Shown here: piece after piece, positions 27,559 to 37,007 of the stretch
Layout: each line of letters starts with the position of its first letter
Position numbering within the stretch: position 1 is the stretch's first letter
Assembly: GCF_900183575.1 (NCBI RefSeq)
Contig: NZ_FXUZ01000004.1
Location: 62,001-126,000, forward strand
Reading direction: 5' to 3'
Length of the DNA: 64,000 nt
Origin: Staphylococcus cornubiensis
GTDB lineage: Bacteria; Bacillota; Bacilli; Staphylococcales; Staphylococcaceae
The notes under the pieces: model-generated
Seen by the model: only the letters and a program-made list of their open reading frames with translations
Database searches by the model: none
What the model was told of the DNA's origin: nothing
Position numbers and translations under genes: made by a program

Positions 27559-27853
27559 CATTGTTAATATAAACTGTAGTCAAAAGTAATTTCATTTAAT
27601 AATTAATAAACCTTGTTGTCAAAAGTGCTGGATATATGAGGTTGATGATGATATGACATGCACATGATTAAAGTCGTTGTAACTTTACCTTGTTGAAACA
27701 CGTGTGGCTTTTTGAGAAGAGGGAAGACTGCCGGCGCTCTCAATGTTATGGATAAAGCGATACAGCGACATGCTTTAAGGTATGATTGCCCGACACTTTG
27801 GTTCAGTGACAAGTTTTTATCAAACACATATTAAAAAGAAAGAAGTGTGTCTC

Positions 27854-28789
27854 ATGAAAAAGATTGATTTACATTCACATTATTTCTCACCAGGTTTTAT
27901 TCGATATTTGGATGCGTATTTTGATGGGAAGGGTGCAGGTGTTGCGACGCCTTCATTTTCTATCGAGGCTTATTTGAAATTTATGGAAGAAATGGAGATT
28001 GATTATGGGGTGTTGTCTATTGCGGGACCTCACCATAGTGCTGCGCCAGATGACGTCATGGTTGAAGTGAATGAAGAGGCGAATGCATATGGTGCTGAAC
28101 TGTCTAAAAAGTACCCTGATAAAATTGGTCTTTTTGCTTCATTACCGATACCGCTTGTGGACGCGTCGATTCAGGCGATTGATCGTGCATTAGATGTCCA
28201 TCAAGCAGTCGGTTTCACGTTACCGTCACATGCGCGCGGTATTTATTTAGGAGACCCAAGTTTAGATCCGATTTTTGAGAAACTCAATGAACGTCATGCG
28301 ATTGTGGCTATCCATCCTAACGAACCACAGCCGATTAACCCATCGATTAAGAAAAAAGTCTTTACCCCATTGATGGAATTTTTCTTTGATACAACGCGTG
28401 CTATCGTCTATATGAACCAAAACCGCACATTCAGTAAGTTTCCTAATATTAAATGGATTGTTCCACATAGCGGTGCGTTACTCCCAGTGATTGCGCAACG
28501 CATTGATATGGGAAATGCTATCTTTGAATATGAAGAACAACCGGATGATATTTTAAAGACAATGAACAATTTATACTTTGATTTAGCAGGTAAAGTGTTG
28601 CCACAACAATTACCAATGCTCCTTCAAATGGCAGATGAAAATCATATTGTCTATGGTTCAGACACGCCGTATACGATTGAACCTGTTGTCAAAAAATTAA
28701 CAGACGAAATTTTGACAACGGATATGATTACGGACGAACAAAAAGAAAAATTCATGTATCAAAATGCTGAAAAGTTATTAGGTCGATAA
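27854..28789 (+). CDS. Amidohydrolase family protein (ACMSD-like TIM barrel)
   Basis: 311 residues from ATG 27854. A longer frame from 27782 has no ribosome site. Metal motif HSHYF at the N-terminus, AIHPNEP near the middle, VPHSGALLP and YGSDTPY near the end are the His/Asp ligands of the amidohydrolase-2 family, to which aminocarboxymuconate-semialdehyde decarboxylase and related decarboxylases or hydrolases belong. It stands alone with its own terminator, so the substrate cannot be inferred. Confidence 0.83.
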   Translation: MKKIDLHSHYFSPGFIRYLDAYFDGKGAGVATPSFSIEAYLKFMEEMEIDYGVLSIAGPHHSAAPDDVMVEVNEEANAYGAELSKKYPDKIGLFASLPIPLVDASIQAIDRALDVHQAVGFTLPSHARGIYLGDPSLDPIFEKLNERHAIVAIHPNEPQPINPSIKKKVFTPLMEFFFDTTRAIVYMNQNRTFSKFPNIKWIVPHSGALLPVIAQRIDMGNAIFEYEEQPDDILKTMNNLYFDLAGKVLPQQLPMLLQMADENHIVYGSDTPYTIEPVVKKLTDEILTTDMITDEQKEKFMYQNAEKLLGR

Positions 28790-28805
28790 CATTATCAACA
28801 TTTCG

Positions 28806-28845
28806 AACACTTTTGTGTGTAATCGTGCACAGAAGTGTTTTTTTA
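28806..28845 (+). terminator. Terminator of the amidohydrolase gene
   Basis: A 12-base stem (28806-28817 with 28828-28839, one G-U pair) followed by a T-run. The following 28846-29020 holds no gene I can support. Confidence 0.85.
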
Positions 28846-29020
28846 TTTCAACAAACGAAATGTGATTGTTCTATTTAGTTAGGTAGGCGCCCTAAATTGT
28901 AATTAGATATCCTTTTTGAGACAATAAGGTTGTATCGTAATTATCAAGGTGGAGGGGATAGCTAACCCTATTTTGGCAATACGAATCCGCTTAACATATT
29001 TTTGAAAGGGTGTGCATGCA

Positions 29021-30187
29021 ATGTCGGTTTTAAGTCAAGATGAAAGAATTCAGATTTTACGTGACCTCATTGAAATACAGTCGGTGAATGATGATGAGTT
29101 ACAAGTCGCCCAATATTTGCACGATTTGTTCGATCAGTATCACATTAACGCTCAGATTTTAAAGTTAGACAATAGTGAGACACGTGCAAATTTAGTGGCA
29201 GAAATTGGTTCAGGCAAACCAGTACTAGCTATTTCAGGTCATATGGATGTGGTAACGGTAGGCGATATTTCTACATGGCAGTATGAACCTTTTAAATTAA
29301 CAGAGGATGACGCTGGTCGATTACACGGTCGTGGCTCAGCAGATATGAAAGCAGGCCTCGCAGCACTCGTAATAAGTATGATTGAAATTAAGGAATCAGG
29401 TTCATTGAAGAAAGGGACCATTCGCCTTTTAGCTACTGCAGGAGAAGAAATTGAGAGTGAAGGTGCTGCATTGTTACAACAACAAGGTTATATGGACGAT
29501 GTGGATGCATTACTCATTGCCGAGCCTTCTCAAGAGGGGATGTTTTATGCGCATAAAGGTTCCATGCACGTCGAACTGACATCTAGAGGTAAATCAGCGC
29601 ACAGTTCGATGCCGGAATTAGGAATTAATGCGGTGACACCTGTCGTCAACTTTATTTATCATTTAAATGAAGCGTTTCAACAAGTCGATCAAAAAAACGA
29701 CATTATTGGTAGACCGACGTTGGCATCGACTGTTTTTAACGGTGGCGATCAGGTGAACTCTATTCCAGATAAAGCGACGGCATTGTTTAATGTGCGTACG
29801 GTTTCAGAGTTCAATAGTCAAAGCTTTATCGATTTATTTGAGTCAATTCAGCAACGTGTAACGGATAAAGATGAACAGTTGACGATTCAGCCATACGGAG
29901 ACCGTGCGCCCGTCGTTACAACAGGTGAAAATGCATTAATTGATTTAGCACAAAACTTAAGTGAAAAGTACTTTAGTGAGAGAGTCAAAAAAATCGCAGC
30001 GACAGGTGTGACAGATGCGTCATTGTTATTGAAAGATAAGGACGAACATTTTTCATTCGTAACTTATGGCCCAGGTCAAATGTCACAAGCGCATCAAGTC
30101 GATGAATATGTCGACAAAGATGTCTACTTAACATTTATTAACTTATATCAAGAAATGTTTACAACGTATTTGAATCATGAGGCTTAA
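29021..30187 (+). CDS. M20 family metallopeptidase/deacylase (ArgE/DapE-like)
   Basis: 388 residues from ATG 29021, with AAAGGG ten bases upstream. A GTG at 29012 is too close to it. Zinc-site motifs: SGHMDVV, GRGSADMKAG and AGEEIESEG with the catalytic Glu. A dimerisation domain holds the middle part. The family includes acetylornithine deacetylase, succinyl-diaminopimelate desuccinylase and dipeptidases. The gene is monocistronic and not next to lysine or arginine biosynthesis genes, so the substrate is open. Confidence 0.85.
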   Translation: MSVLSQDERIQILRDLIEIQSVNDDELQVAQYLHDLFDQYHINAQILKLDNSETRANLVAEIGSGKPVLAISGHMDVVTVGDISTWQYEPFKLTEDDAGRLHGRGSADMKAGLAALVISMIEIKESGSLKKGTIRLLATAGEEIESEGAALLQQQGYMDDVDALLIAEPSQEGMFYAHKGSMHVELTSRGKSAHSSMPELGINAVTPVVNFIYHLNEAFQQVDQKNDIIGRPTLASTVFNGGDQVNSIPDKATALFNVRTVSEFNSQSFIDLFESIQQRVTDKDEQLTIQPYGDRAPVVTTGENALIDLAQNLSEKYFSERVKKIAATGVTDASLLLKDKDEHFSFVTYGPGQMSQAHQVDEYVDKDVYLTFINLYQEMFTTYLNHEA

Positions 30188-30242
30188 GCGCACATGATGA
30201 ATCATTTTTGTATCACGGCGAGTGAGAATGGAAATAATAGAC

Positions 30243-30275
30243 GGCTTGGATGATATGACGTCCAAGTCTTTTTTT
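30243..30275 (+). terminator. Terminator of the M20 peptidase gene
   Basis: GGCTTGGA (30243-30250) pairs with TCCAAGTC (30261-30268), followed by seven T. Confidence 0.8.
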
Positions 30276-30413
30276 GGCGATGCTCAGATGCAAGCTGAAG
30301 ATTTGGCCAGAAAATGTTATGCGGAATCATCCTCATCGCTCTAATTCGGCAACTGTTTTTTGGGATGCGTTACAGTATAGTATAAAATAAAACTACAATA
30401 AGGAGGGAGATTT

Positions 30414-30884
30414 ATGGAAACGATATTTCTTGCAGGCGGATGCTTATGGGGTGTCCAAGCCTTTGTGAAAACATTACCCGGTGTGATCACAACGGAAGCG
30501 GGGCGTGCAAATGGTGACACGACAACGTTAGACGGCCCGTATGATGGCTATGTTGAGTGTGTCAAAACAACCTTTGACCCATCACAAGTGGACGTTACTG
30601 CATTGATGGGCTATTTATTTGAAATCATAGACCCATATAGCATCAACCAACAAGGAGAAGATGTCGGACCGAAATATCGAACAGGCGTGTATAGTGAACA
30701 GCCCGAACATTTAGCTGAAGCCCGACAATTCATCCAAAATAGAACTGATGCCGAACGTATCGCTGTCGAAGTGGCACCACTGACGAATTATATTCCGAGT
30801 GCTGACATCCATCAAGATCACCTCGACAAATATCCAAATGATTATTGTCACATTCCAGATGCATTGATGAAGAAATATCGATGA
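30414..30884 (+). CDS. msrA: Peptide methionine-S-sulfoxide reductase MsrA
   Basis: 156 residues. The catalytic Cys10 lies in GGCLWG, where most MsrA have GCFW, so the usual Phe of the methyl-binding pocket is Leu. Other family features are present: a YDGYVECVKTTFDP segment and the late IHQDHLDKYP. It reduces methionine-S-oxide in proteins using thioredoxin. A strong AAGGAGGGAG site precedes the ATG. It is monocistronic. The Phe-to-Leu change is likely a subfamily trait rather than loss of function. Confidence 0.86.
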   Translation: METIFLAGGCLWGVQAFVKTLPGVITTEAGRANGDTTTLDGPYDGYVECVKTTFDPSQVDVTALMGYLFEIIDPYSINQQGEDVGPKYRTGVYSEQPEHLAEARQFIQNRTDAERIAVEVAPLTNYIPSADIHQDHLDKYPNDYCHIPDALMKKYR

Positions 30885-30964
30885 GAGGGATACTGTAAAT
30901 CAAATTTAGCTGTTTGGAATCGCTAAACTTGCTCTCGCATTCTTACCCTATGAAAGTCTCGACC

Positions 30965-31015
30965 AGCCAACGCATGATTGTCCATTGACACAGTCGTGAA
31001 GTTGGCTATTTTTTA
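30965..31015 (+). terminator. Terminator of msrA
   Basis: AGCCAAC (30965-30971) pairs with GTTGGCT (31001-31007) and an inner GATTGT/ACAGTC helix can stack on it. A T-rich tail follows. Confidence 0.75.
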
Positions 31016-31170
31016 ATCATCCTCTTTGATCAAAAGCCACATATTGACAAAAAAGTACTTTTAATAATGCTGAAATGACGATTATTTTAGCGAGCTCACT
31101 TTAATCTACTCCTTATGAATTTGAAAATCCAAAATGTACAAAATAAAATAATAAATATTTCAATTCCTTA

Positions 31171-31200
31171 TTGAATATAATTTAGGTTATTGTTTATAAT
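31171..31200 (+). promoter_or_regulatory. Candidate promoter of the serine protease gene
   Basis: TTGAAT (31171-31176), an 18-base spacer and TATAAT (31195-31200), about 115 bases before the protease ATG. The rest of 31016-31314 shows no gene. Confidence 0.55.
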
Positions 31201-31314
31201 CAAATCGAGTAAGTAGGGGACGTGTCAATCGTGCTAAGTGCATTGTGATAAATCGCATAATCGCAGTAGAAGTAAATCATTATTTTTTAGATTATTTTGA
31301 GTGAGGGATTAAAA

Positions 31315-32679
31315 ATGAAGTTCAAGTTTAAGATGATTTTGCTAAGCGCTGTTTTAATGTTAGTCGTATTGTTTAATGTGAAATCCACTGTTTTTGCCGA
31401 AGTAGATTATGTTGCGAGTGATGGTATCATAGAAGAACAATATTATCCAGAAGGTGTAGAAATTAACCCGGAAACATCGCCAATCGAGCCAACAGAACAA
31501 CCGACATCTGGTCAAATAGAAATAGATCAAAATAAAGTAGTACCTATTGAATATTTGTACGGGGAAGTTGGAGAAAGAGTTTTTGGAAAAGATCAACGTG
31601 AACCCGTATCAAACCATTTGTCTACGCCGTATAGACAAATTGTATTATTACATATGAGGTTTACAAATGGTGTCATTTATCAAGGAACAGGAACGATGAT
31701 AGGTGAAGATACTGTACTGACTGCAGGGCACAATGTATATTCGCCTACGATGGGGTGGGCGAAAGAACTAACGGTCTATGCAGGTAAAAAAGGGGATCAA
31801 TATACGATAGGTAAAGCCAAAGCTAAAAAAATGTATGCGCTTAAAAGTTGGACTAATGCATCAAAGAAAGATGCTGATTTTGCGATAGTTAAGTTAGATT
31901 CTAAATTAGGAAAAAAGACAGGAACATTAGGTATAACATCACAAATTAAAAAAGATGATAAACTTGAAATTTCAGGTTTTCCAGGTAATAAACCGGGACA
32001 AATGCAGTATCGCGCTTCGGGGCATTTGATAAAAACAACAAAGAATAGCTTATATTATGATGTTGACACATCTCCTGGTCAAAGTGGAAGTGCTGTTAGA
32101 AATGAGCAAAATAAAATTGTTGCTGTACACACATATGGTGGTGCATTCAATAATAGTGGTACAAGAATGAATGATTTGAAAATAGACTACATTAAACATT
32201 GGATGGCTACACCTGTGGCACATCCGTATAATAAATTCGTGAAATTGAATCATAAGCAAATCCCGATTTGGACAAATTTAGAACTTACACTAGGTAAGGG
32301 TTCTGATAGTGTCAAGATGGGAGAGGTCTATGTTGCTAAATACGCATACAACCATCCTGATGGACAGAGATATTACTCTTTGTACCGTACAAATGGTGAA
32401 TTTATAGGCTATACGAACGGTCATTCAATTGCACCTATTAAAAAAGCAACACCACAAAAATATAATAAACATGTGAAAATCAACAAAGGAAAAATTACAA
32501 TTTGGAAAGGTTTAAACCTCAAACAAAAAGTCACTGTAAAGCACATTAAGGCTGGAGATCGATACAATGCCAAAGAAATTTCTTACCATCCAAATGGTAA
32601 GAAATATTTTACCTTATACAACAATAAAGGTAAACGCATTGGCTATATTGATAGTCGTCTTGTCACTGTTGTGAAATAA
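31315..32679 (+). CDS. Secreted V8-like serine protease with C-terminal wall-binding-type repeats
   Basis: 454 residues from ATG 31315 (GAGGG site). Signal peptide about 1-29 ending VFA. A propeptide-like acidic/Pro-rich stretch (30-70) precedes an S1B trypsin-fold domain with catalytic His139 (TAGHNV), Asp188 (DADFAIVKL) and Ser257 (PGQSGSA). After about residue 300 come two tandem copies of a ~75-residue module (each with HxK(Q/I)xIW, YHPNG/HPDG, SLYxxxG and IGY) that resembles SH3/GW-type wall-binding repeats. Such a tail is absent from SspA and the exfoliative toxins, which are otherwise the closest in type. It would keep the enzyme on the cell surface. Substrate unknown. Confidence 0.86.
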   Translation: MKFKFKMILLSAVLMLVVLFNVKSTVFAEVDYVASDGIIEEQYYPEGVEINPETSPIEPTEQPTSGQIEIDQNKVVPIEYLYGEVGERVFGKDQREPVSNHLSTPYRQIVLLHMRFTNGVIYQGTGTMIGEDTVLTAGHNVYSPTMGWAKELTVYAGKKGDQYTIGKAKAKKMYALKSWTNASKKDADFAIVKLDSKLGKKTGTLGITSQIKKDDKLEISGFPGNKPGQMQYRASGHLIKTTKNSLYYDVDTSPGQSGSAVRNEQNKIVAVHTYGGAFNNSGTRMNDLKIDYIKHWMATPVAHPYNKFVKLNHKQIPIWTNLELTLGKGSDSVKMGEVYVAKYAYNHPDGQRYYSLYRTNGEFIGYTNGHSIAPIKKATPQKYNKHVKINKGKITIWKGLNLKQKVTVKHIKAGDRYNAKEISYHPNGKKYFTLYNNKGKRIGYIDSRLVTVVK

Positions 32680-32742
32680 AATGTGAGGACGAATGACAAT
32701 ATTTAAAAAGTTTAGCCACATTTACACGTTAAACAGCCCATT

Positions 32743-32783
32743 AAAAAACGGTAGTTCTCAATGAGATAGAGCTACCGTTTTTG
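32743..32783. terminator. Bidirectional terminator between the protease and sirtuin genes
   Basis: AAAAACGGTAG (32744-32754) pairs with CTACCGTTTTT (32772-32782). The A-run and T-run on both sides suit termination in both directions. Confidence 0.88.
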
Positions 32784-32797
32784 TTCATTATAGTTAT

Positions 32798-33526
32798 TCA
32801 CGAGGAGAGCTGTTCGACGACAGTGACCATATCTTCATGAATGACAAGTTCTGCATAGTGATCGTAAGGTGTTTCGTCTTTGTTAATAATGACGAGGTGC
32901 TGACCTTGAAAGTTTGAGATGAGTCCAGCTGCAGGTTGAACGACGAGCGATGATCCAAGCACAATTAATGTATCCGCATGTGTGATTTTCTGAAGTGCGT
33001 TGGCAATCGTCGTTTGATCCAACATTTCTCCATAAAGGACGATATCTGGTCTAATCACATGGCCACAACGTTCACATTGTATCAGTTGCTGTGTCATCAC
33101 ATCATTTTTCGTATACTGTTGATGACAATTCGGGCAGTAAAAACGATTAAGTGTCCCATGTAGTTCGTCTACGTGTTGGCTTCCTGCATCGCTATGTAAT
33201 CCGTCAATATTTTGCGTGATGACCCCTAACGCTTGTTGATGTTGCTCCAATTCAGCAATCCATTGATGAACCGGATTAGGCAGTTTGTCGGCTAATAGTA
33301 ACCGCTTGTGACAAAAACGCATAAAACCAACAGGGTCATCTTCCAAATAATCAATGCTCAACAAATATTCAGGTGAGTAGCCCTCTTTTGAAATTTCATC
33401 AAATAAACCGCCCATTGAACGAAAATCCGGTACACCGCTTGCAACTGAGACACCGGCACCTGTGAAAAATACGATGCGCTGCGAGTGGTCAATGATATTT
33501 TTTAATTGTTCAATTTGGTGCGCCAT
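32798..33526 (-). CDS. cobB: NAD-dependent protein deacylase, SIR2/CobB family
   Basis: 242 residues. NAD-binding GAGVS at 23-27, GVPDFRS, TQNIDGLH and the catalytic His in ELHGT are all present, as are two Cys pairs (CPNC, CERC) for the structural zinc. This is a zinc-containing CobB-type sirtuin that removes acyl groups from lysines. It lacks the linked macrodomain and lipoyl-carrier genes that accompany SirTM enzymes. It lies downstream of the arc operon on the same strand but is separated by a terminator. Confidence 0.92.
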   Translation of the reverse strand: MAHQIEQLKNIIDHSQRIVFFTGAGVSVASGVPDFRSMGGLFDEISKEGYSPEYLLSIDYLEDDPVGFMRFCHKRLLLADKLPNPVHQWIAELEQHQQALGVITQNIDGLHSDAGSQHVDELHGTLNRFYCPNCHQQYTKNDVMTQQLIQCERCGHVIRPDIVLYGEMLDQTTIANALQKITHADTLIVLGSSLVVQPAAGLISNFQGQHLVIINKDETPYDHYAELVIHEDMVTVVEQLSS

Positions 33527-33688
33527 ATCGGTATCACTCCATTCGTCAAAGTCAGTTTCATTTTATCAAAAGTGGCATCACAACAAAATAGCGCATTGCA
33601 TATTGAAGTATCGGCGCATTCTAGATTATCGAGAAAGGCGTCCAGTTGTATAGGTATTTCGAGTTGACTGAACGAAACTACATCATAG

Positions 33689-33732
33689 GAAAATCCGAGA
33701 CCTTCTTGTCATCATTGACGAAAGTCTCGGAT
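33689..33732 (-). terminator. Terminator of the arginine deiminase operon
   Basis: ATCCGAGAC (33693-33701) pairs with GTCTCGGAT (33724-33732). On the minus strand the stem is followed by TTTT. It lies just after arcR. Confidence 0.85.
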
Positions 33733-33752
33733 AAGATTCAGACACTTCTTGT

Positions 33753-34481
33753 TTAATCAGCGTTATGTTGATCGACCAGCGTTTTACTGAACATCCAATT
33801 TTTCTTATTTTTTAGAAGCAAGTTTTGTTCTTTCAACGCATTGATAATATGTCCGGTTGTTTCGCGTGAAACACTTGCGAGATCACTGACCATTTGAATC
33901 GTTAAGAAAGATTTGATTTCATAAAACTCATCATGGTCGTCACCAATCGTATGACATAAGTAAATGAGCACTTTAATGACACGGGACCTGGCATTTTTAG
34001 CGCTGAGTGCCATATTATATTCAGTCAGTTGTTTTTCATTGTCACATAAGTATTTATACAATTGAATGAATACTTTATGATGATTTTTACATAAATACTC
34101 CATGAAATCGATCGGAATTGCCATCACAATACAATTGGTGAGTGCAGAACATACTTCATGTGTTGTCTTATCTTGAAATAGATTGTGGATGGGATATAAT
34201 TGTTGACCTTTGTTGATGACACGGTAGACATCACCATTAATGTTATAATGCTCTCGTACAATATAACCGTCGATTAAAAAATAAATATGCGTCAGTTCAT
34301 CTGATGAATAATAAATCACTTGGCCTTTGTTGTACTGTCTGACAATAAATTCGTTCTTGTACGGCTGTAAAACGATCGAGGGTATATTGATAAAGGCAGC
34401 AAATGGTTCTAGAAATGTTTGAATATCATTTTTAATAAGGGAGTCATCGATGATTGCGTAATTGTATGACTTTTCTCCCAT
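33753..34481 (-). CDS. arcR: Crp/Fnr-family regulator ArcR of the arginine deiminase operon
   Basis: 242 residues: N-terminal cyclic-nucleotide-type beta-barrel (about 30-130), long dimer helix, C-terminal winged helix with a recognition region around SDLASVSRETTGHIINAL. No Fe-S cysteine cluster is obvious at the N-terminus, so oxygen is not sensed the way Fnr does it. In staphylococci ArcR activates arc transcription under anaerobic conditions. It is the last gene of arcA-arcB-arcD-arcC-arcR, 19 bases after arcC, and its probable target is the site at 39344-39363. Confidence 0.9.
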   Translation of the reverse strand: MGEKSYNYAIIDDSLIKNDIQTFLEPFAAFINIPSIVLQPYKNEFIVRQYNKGQVIYYSSDELTHIYFLIDGYIVREHYNINGDVYRVINKGQQLYPIHNLFQDKTTHEVCSALTNCIVMAIPIDFMEYLCKNHHKVFIQLYKYLCDNEKQLTEYNMALSAKNARSRVIKVLIYLCHTIGDDHDEFYEIKSFLTIQMVSDLASVSRETTGHIINALKEQNLLLKNKKNWMFSKTLVDQHNAD

Positions 34482-34499
34482 AGAAACACCACCTTATGA

Positions 34500-35441
34500 C
34501 TACTTATAAATTTGTGTGCCGGCTTCTCCTTTAAAGGCTTCATAGGCTTTATCTAAGTTGGTAATCACCGCACGACGCCCTTCTCCATTTTCTACAAAAT
34601 CGATAGCCGCTTCAATTTTAGGTAGCATCGAACCTTCTGCAAATTTACCGTCACGTGCATATTGTTTCAAACTGGCGACATCGATTTGCGTTAGCTTCCA
34701 TTGATCAGGCTCGTTAAAGTTGAGGTAGACGTTTTCAACATTCGTTAAAATCATCAGTATATCGGCATCAATCAGTTGCGCTAAACGTTCACTCGCAAAG
34801 TCTTTATCGATGACAGCTTCTACACCTTCGTAAGTGTCATCTTTTTTGACAACAGGAATACCGCCACCACCACAGGCGATGATGATATTGTTGTTTTCAA
34901 CTAAAGTGCTGATCAATTGATGTTCTAAAATAGAAACGGGTAGTGGGGAAGGGACGACTTTACGATAACCTCTTCCAGCATCTTCTTTATACACAGATTG
35001 CGGATTTTGCGCTTGTTGTTCTTCGACTTGCGCTTTTGTATAAAAAGGGCCAATGGGTTTCGTCGGATTGGCCATTCTTGGATCGTTTGCATCGACTTCC
35101 ACACGTGTGATGACTGTCGCTGCTTTACGGTCACTGTTCACTTCTGCTAATACACGATTGACCTCTGTTTCAATCCAAAAACCAATCATCCCTTGTGTCA
35201 TCGCGCCACATGTATCTAAAGGCATGGCAGGCGTTTGAGGACTATCCGCTTGTTTTTGTTGAATTAGGAGGTTGCCAATTTGCGGGCCATTGCCATGAGA
35301 GATGACAATATCGTAGTCGGTCTTAAATAATGGCTTCAGTGTTTGCATTGTTGTACGAATTGCCTGTTTTTGCGCTTCTGAAGATCCATCTGTTGTCTGA
35401 ATTGCATTGCCACCTAAAGCAATGACAATTTTTTTATGCAT
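34500..35441 (-). CDS. arcC: Carbamate kinase
   Basis: 313 residues from the ATG at 35441, which has AGGAG eight bases upstream. A GTG at 35450 lies too close to that site. N-terminal IALGGNAIQ, then ISHGNGPQ(I)GNLL and CGGGGIPV are the amino-acid-kinase motifs of carbamate kinase. It converts carbamoyl phosphate and ADP to ammonia, carbon dioxide and ATP, the energy-yielding last step of the arginine deiminase pathway. Fourth gene of the operon. Confidence 0.95.
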   Translation of the reverse strand: MHKKIVIALGGNAIQTTDGSSEAQKQAIRTTMQTLKPLFKTDYDIVISHGNGPQIGNLLIQQKQADSPQTPAMPLDTCGAMTQGMIGFWIETEVNRVLAEVNSDRKAATVITRVEVDANDPRMANPTKPIGPFYTKAQVEEQQAQNPQSVYKEDAGRGYRKVVPSPLPVSILEHQLISTLVENNNIIIACGGGGIPVVKKDDTYEGVEAVIDKDFASERLAQLIDADILMILTNVENVYLNFNEPDQWKLTQIDVASLKQYARDGKFAEGSMLPKIEAAIDFVENGEGRRAVITNLDKAYEAFKGEAGTQIYK

Positions 35442-35456
35442 AAAAATCACTCCTCA

Positions 35457-36887
35457 CTAAAATACATCGATGGCACCAGTTAATAATCTGATGATGCCGA
35501 TAATGGCTAATAACATAATGATCATAAAAAAGATATAATCGAGTTGTTTTAAAGGTTTTTGATTGTTTTTTTGCACGATTTTATAAACAATGAGTCCAGG
35601 TATATAGAGCAACATCGTTAACAATAAATAGTCTAGTCCGGCCGCATATACGAGCCATATCGTGTAAATAGATGCGATGATACCTACGATCCATTGTTTT
35701 GCTGTCGCGCGATGCTTCGTTTGCACGGTATACTTCACTTGGTAAAAAGCACTCAATGTGTAAGGAATCAAAATAGCACTTGATGCGAGTGAAAAGGCGA
35801 ATTGATAAGCGCTTTGTGTGAACAGCATGCTGATTAAAAAGATTTGAACTAATATATTGGTAATCAATAATGAATGGCTCGGTGCTTTGTTTTCATTTTC
35901 TTTGGCAAACCATTTAGGGAATAAGCCATCTTTCGCAACGATGAACGGTAACTCGCCGGCTAAAAGTGTCCAGCCTAACCATGCACCTAAAACTGAAATA
36001 ATCAGTCCAATATTGACGAGTACAGATCCCCAATGACCGACGATATGTTCCAAAACAGCGGCCATAGAAGGATTGGAAAGTTCAGAAATGTGATCTTGTT
36101 GAATGACACCTTGTGCTAATACAGTCATTAAGAAATAGATGACTAATACAGAAACTAATCCGATAACTGTGGCTGAGCCGACATCCTTTTTATTTTTAGC
36201 ACGTCCAGAAAATACAACTGCGCCTTCAATTCCCGTAAAGACCCATACTGTGACGAGCATCGTACTTTTCACTTGTGAGAGCGTGTCACCCCAGCTAAAC
36301 CCATGTGATGCATGGCTTGTCATACCAAAAAGGCCGGCTTTAAAAGTGTCAAAATGAAACGCAACCATCATACATACAATGACAAGCAAAATAGGGATTA
36401 ACTTGGCAACCGTCACAATACTATTAATGAGCGCGGCAGTTTCCACCCCTTTTAAAATGAGGTAATGCACGCCCCATAATAACAATGATGCAATGACAAT
36501 CGAAGGAAGTGTATTGCCGCCTTCAAATATTGGGAAAAAGTTGCCTACCGCAGACATCAATAAAGTGGCATATGCAACGTTTCCTAAAAATGCTGCAAAC
36601 CAATAGCCCCAAGCACTTGAAAAGCCGATAAAATCACCAAACCCGGCTTGCGCATAGCTATAAATACCACCGTCTAAATCTTGCCTTTCATTCGTTAAAT
36701 TTTGAAAGACAAAGGCCAGTGAAATCATACCGACTGCAGTAATCAGCCAGCCAATGATAATGGCGAGTCCACCAGCTTGATTCCCCATATCTGAAATAAT
36801 GTTAAATGCACCGCCACCAATCATCGAGCCAATGACTAAACCAATTAAGGAGGTTTTATTTAATTTGTTTTCATCTGTTCCACCCAT
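35457..36887 (-). CDS. arcD: Arginine/ornithine antiporter
   Basis: 476 residues with about 12-13 membrane segments of the APC family. The N-terminal segment SLIGLVIGSMIGGGAFNI is the characteristic first helix with a Gly-rich unwound part. It exchanges external arginine for ornithine made by ArcB, so no energy is spent on uptake. It sits between arcB and arcC in the order usual for staphylococci, with a large hairpin in the arcB-arcD gap. Confidence 0.93.
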   Translation of the reverse strand: MGGTDENKLNKTSLIGLVIGSMIGGGAFNIISDMGNQAGGLAIIIGWLITAVGMISLAFVFQNLTNERQDLDGGIYSYAQAGFGDFIGFSSAWGYWFAAFLGNVAYATLLMSAVGNFFPIFEGGNTLPSIVIASLLLWGVHYLILKGVETAALINSIVTVAKLIPILLVIVCMMVAFHFDTFKAGLFGMTSHASHGFSWGDTLSQVKSTMLVTVWVFTGIEGAVVFSGRAKNKKDVGSATVIGLVSVLVIYFLMTVLAQGVIQQDHISELSNPSMAAVLEHIVGHWGSVLVNIGLIISVLGAWLGWTLLAGELPFIVAKDGLFPKWFAKENENKAPSHSLLITNILVQIFLISMLFTQSAYQFAFSLASSAILIPYTLSAFYQVKYTVQTKHRATAKQWIVGIIASIYTIWLVYAAGLDYLLLTMLLYIPGLIVYKIVQKNNQKPLKQLDYIFFMIIMLLAIIGIIRLLTGAIDVF

Positions 36888-36913
36888 ATGTCATGTCTCC
36901 TTTTAATAGAACC

Positions 36914-36985
36914 AAAAGTCCAGGTTAATTATTATTTTAAATGATTTTAATATTATTTCATTGTAATAAGTATGTCTGGACTTTT
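36914..36985 (-). promoter_or_regulatory. Intercistronic hairpin between arcB and arcD
   Basis: A perfect 10-base stem (36914-36923 with 36976-36985) closes a 52-base AT-rich loop in the 120-base gap. On the minus strand the second arm ends in TTTT, so it may act as partial terminator or as an RNA-stability element that sets arcAB above arcDC. Inference only. Confidence 0.55.
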
Positions 36986-37007
36986 GAATCATATCAAATC
37001 TTTTGAA

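Noticed and set aside
27603-27827. Minus-strand frame of 74 codons before the amidohydrolase
   Set aside because: Cys/Pro-rich without a ribosome site. It could be a fragment of an old gene, but nothing identifies it.
28860-29020. Possible riboswitch or attenuator before the M20 peptidase
   Set aside because: Only 4-base stems are visible, and there is no match to a riboswitch core I know.
32798-33526. Sirtuin considered as part of a SirTM/macrodomain ADP-ribosylation operon
   Set aside because: It has the zinc cysteines of CobB-type enzymes and no macrodomain or lipoate genes nearby.
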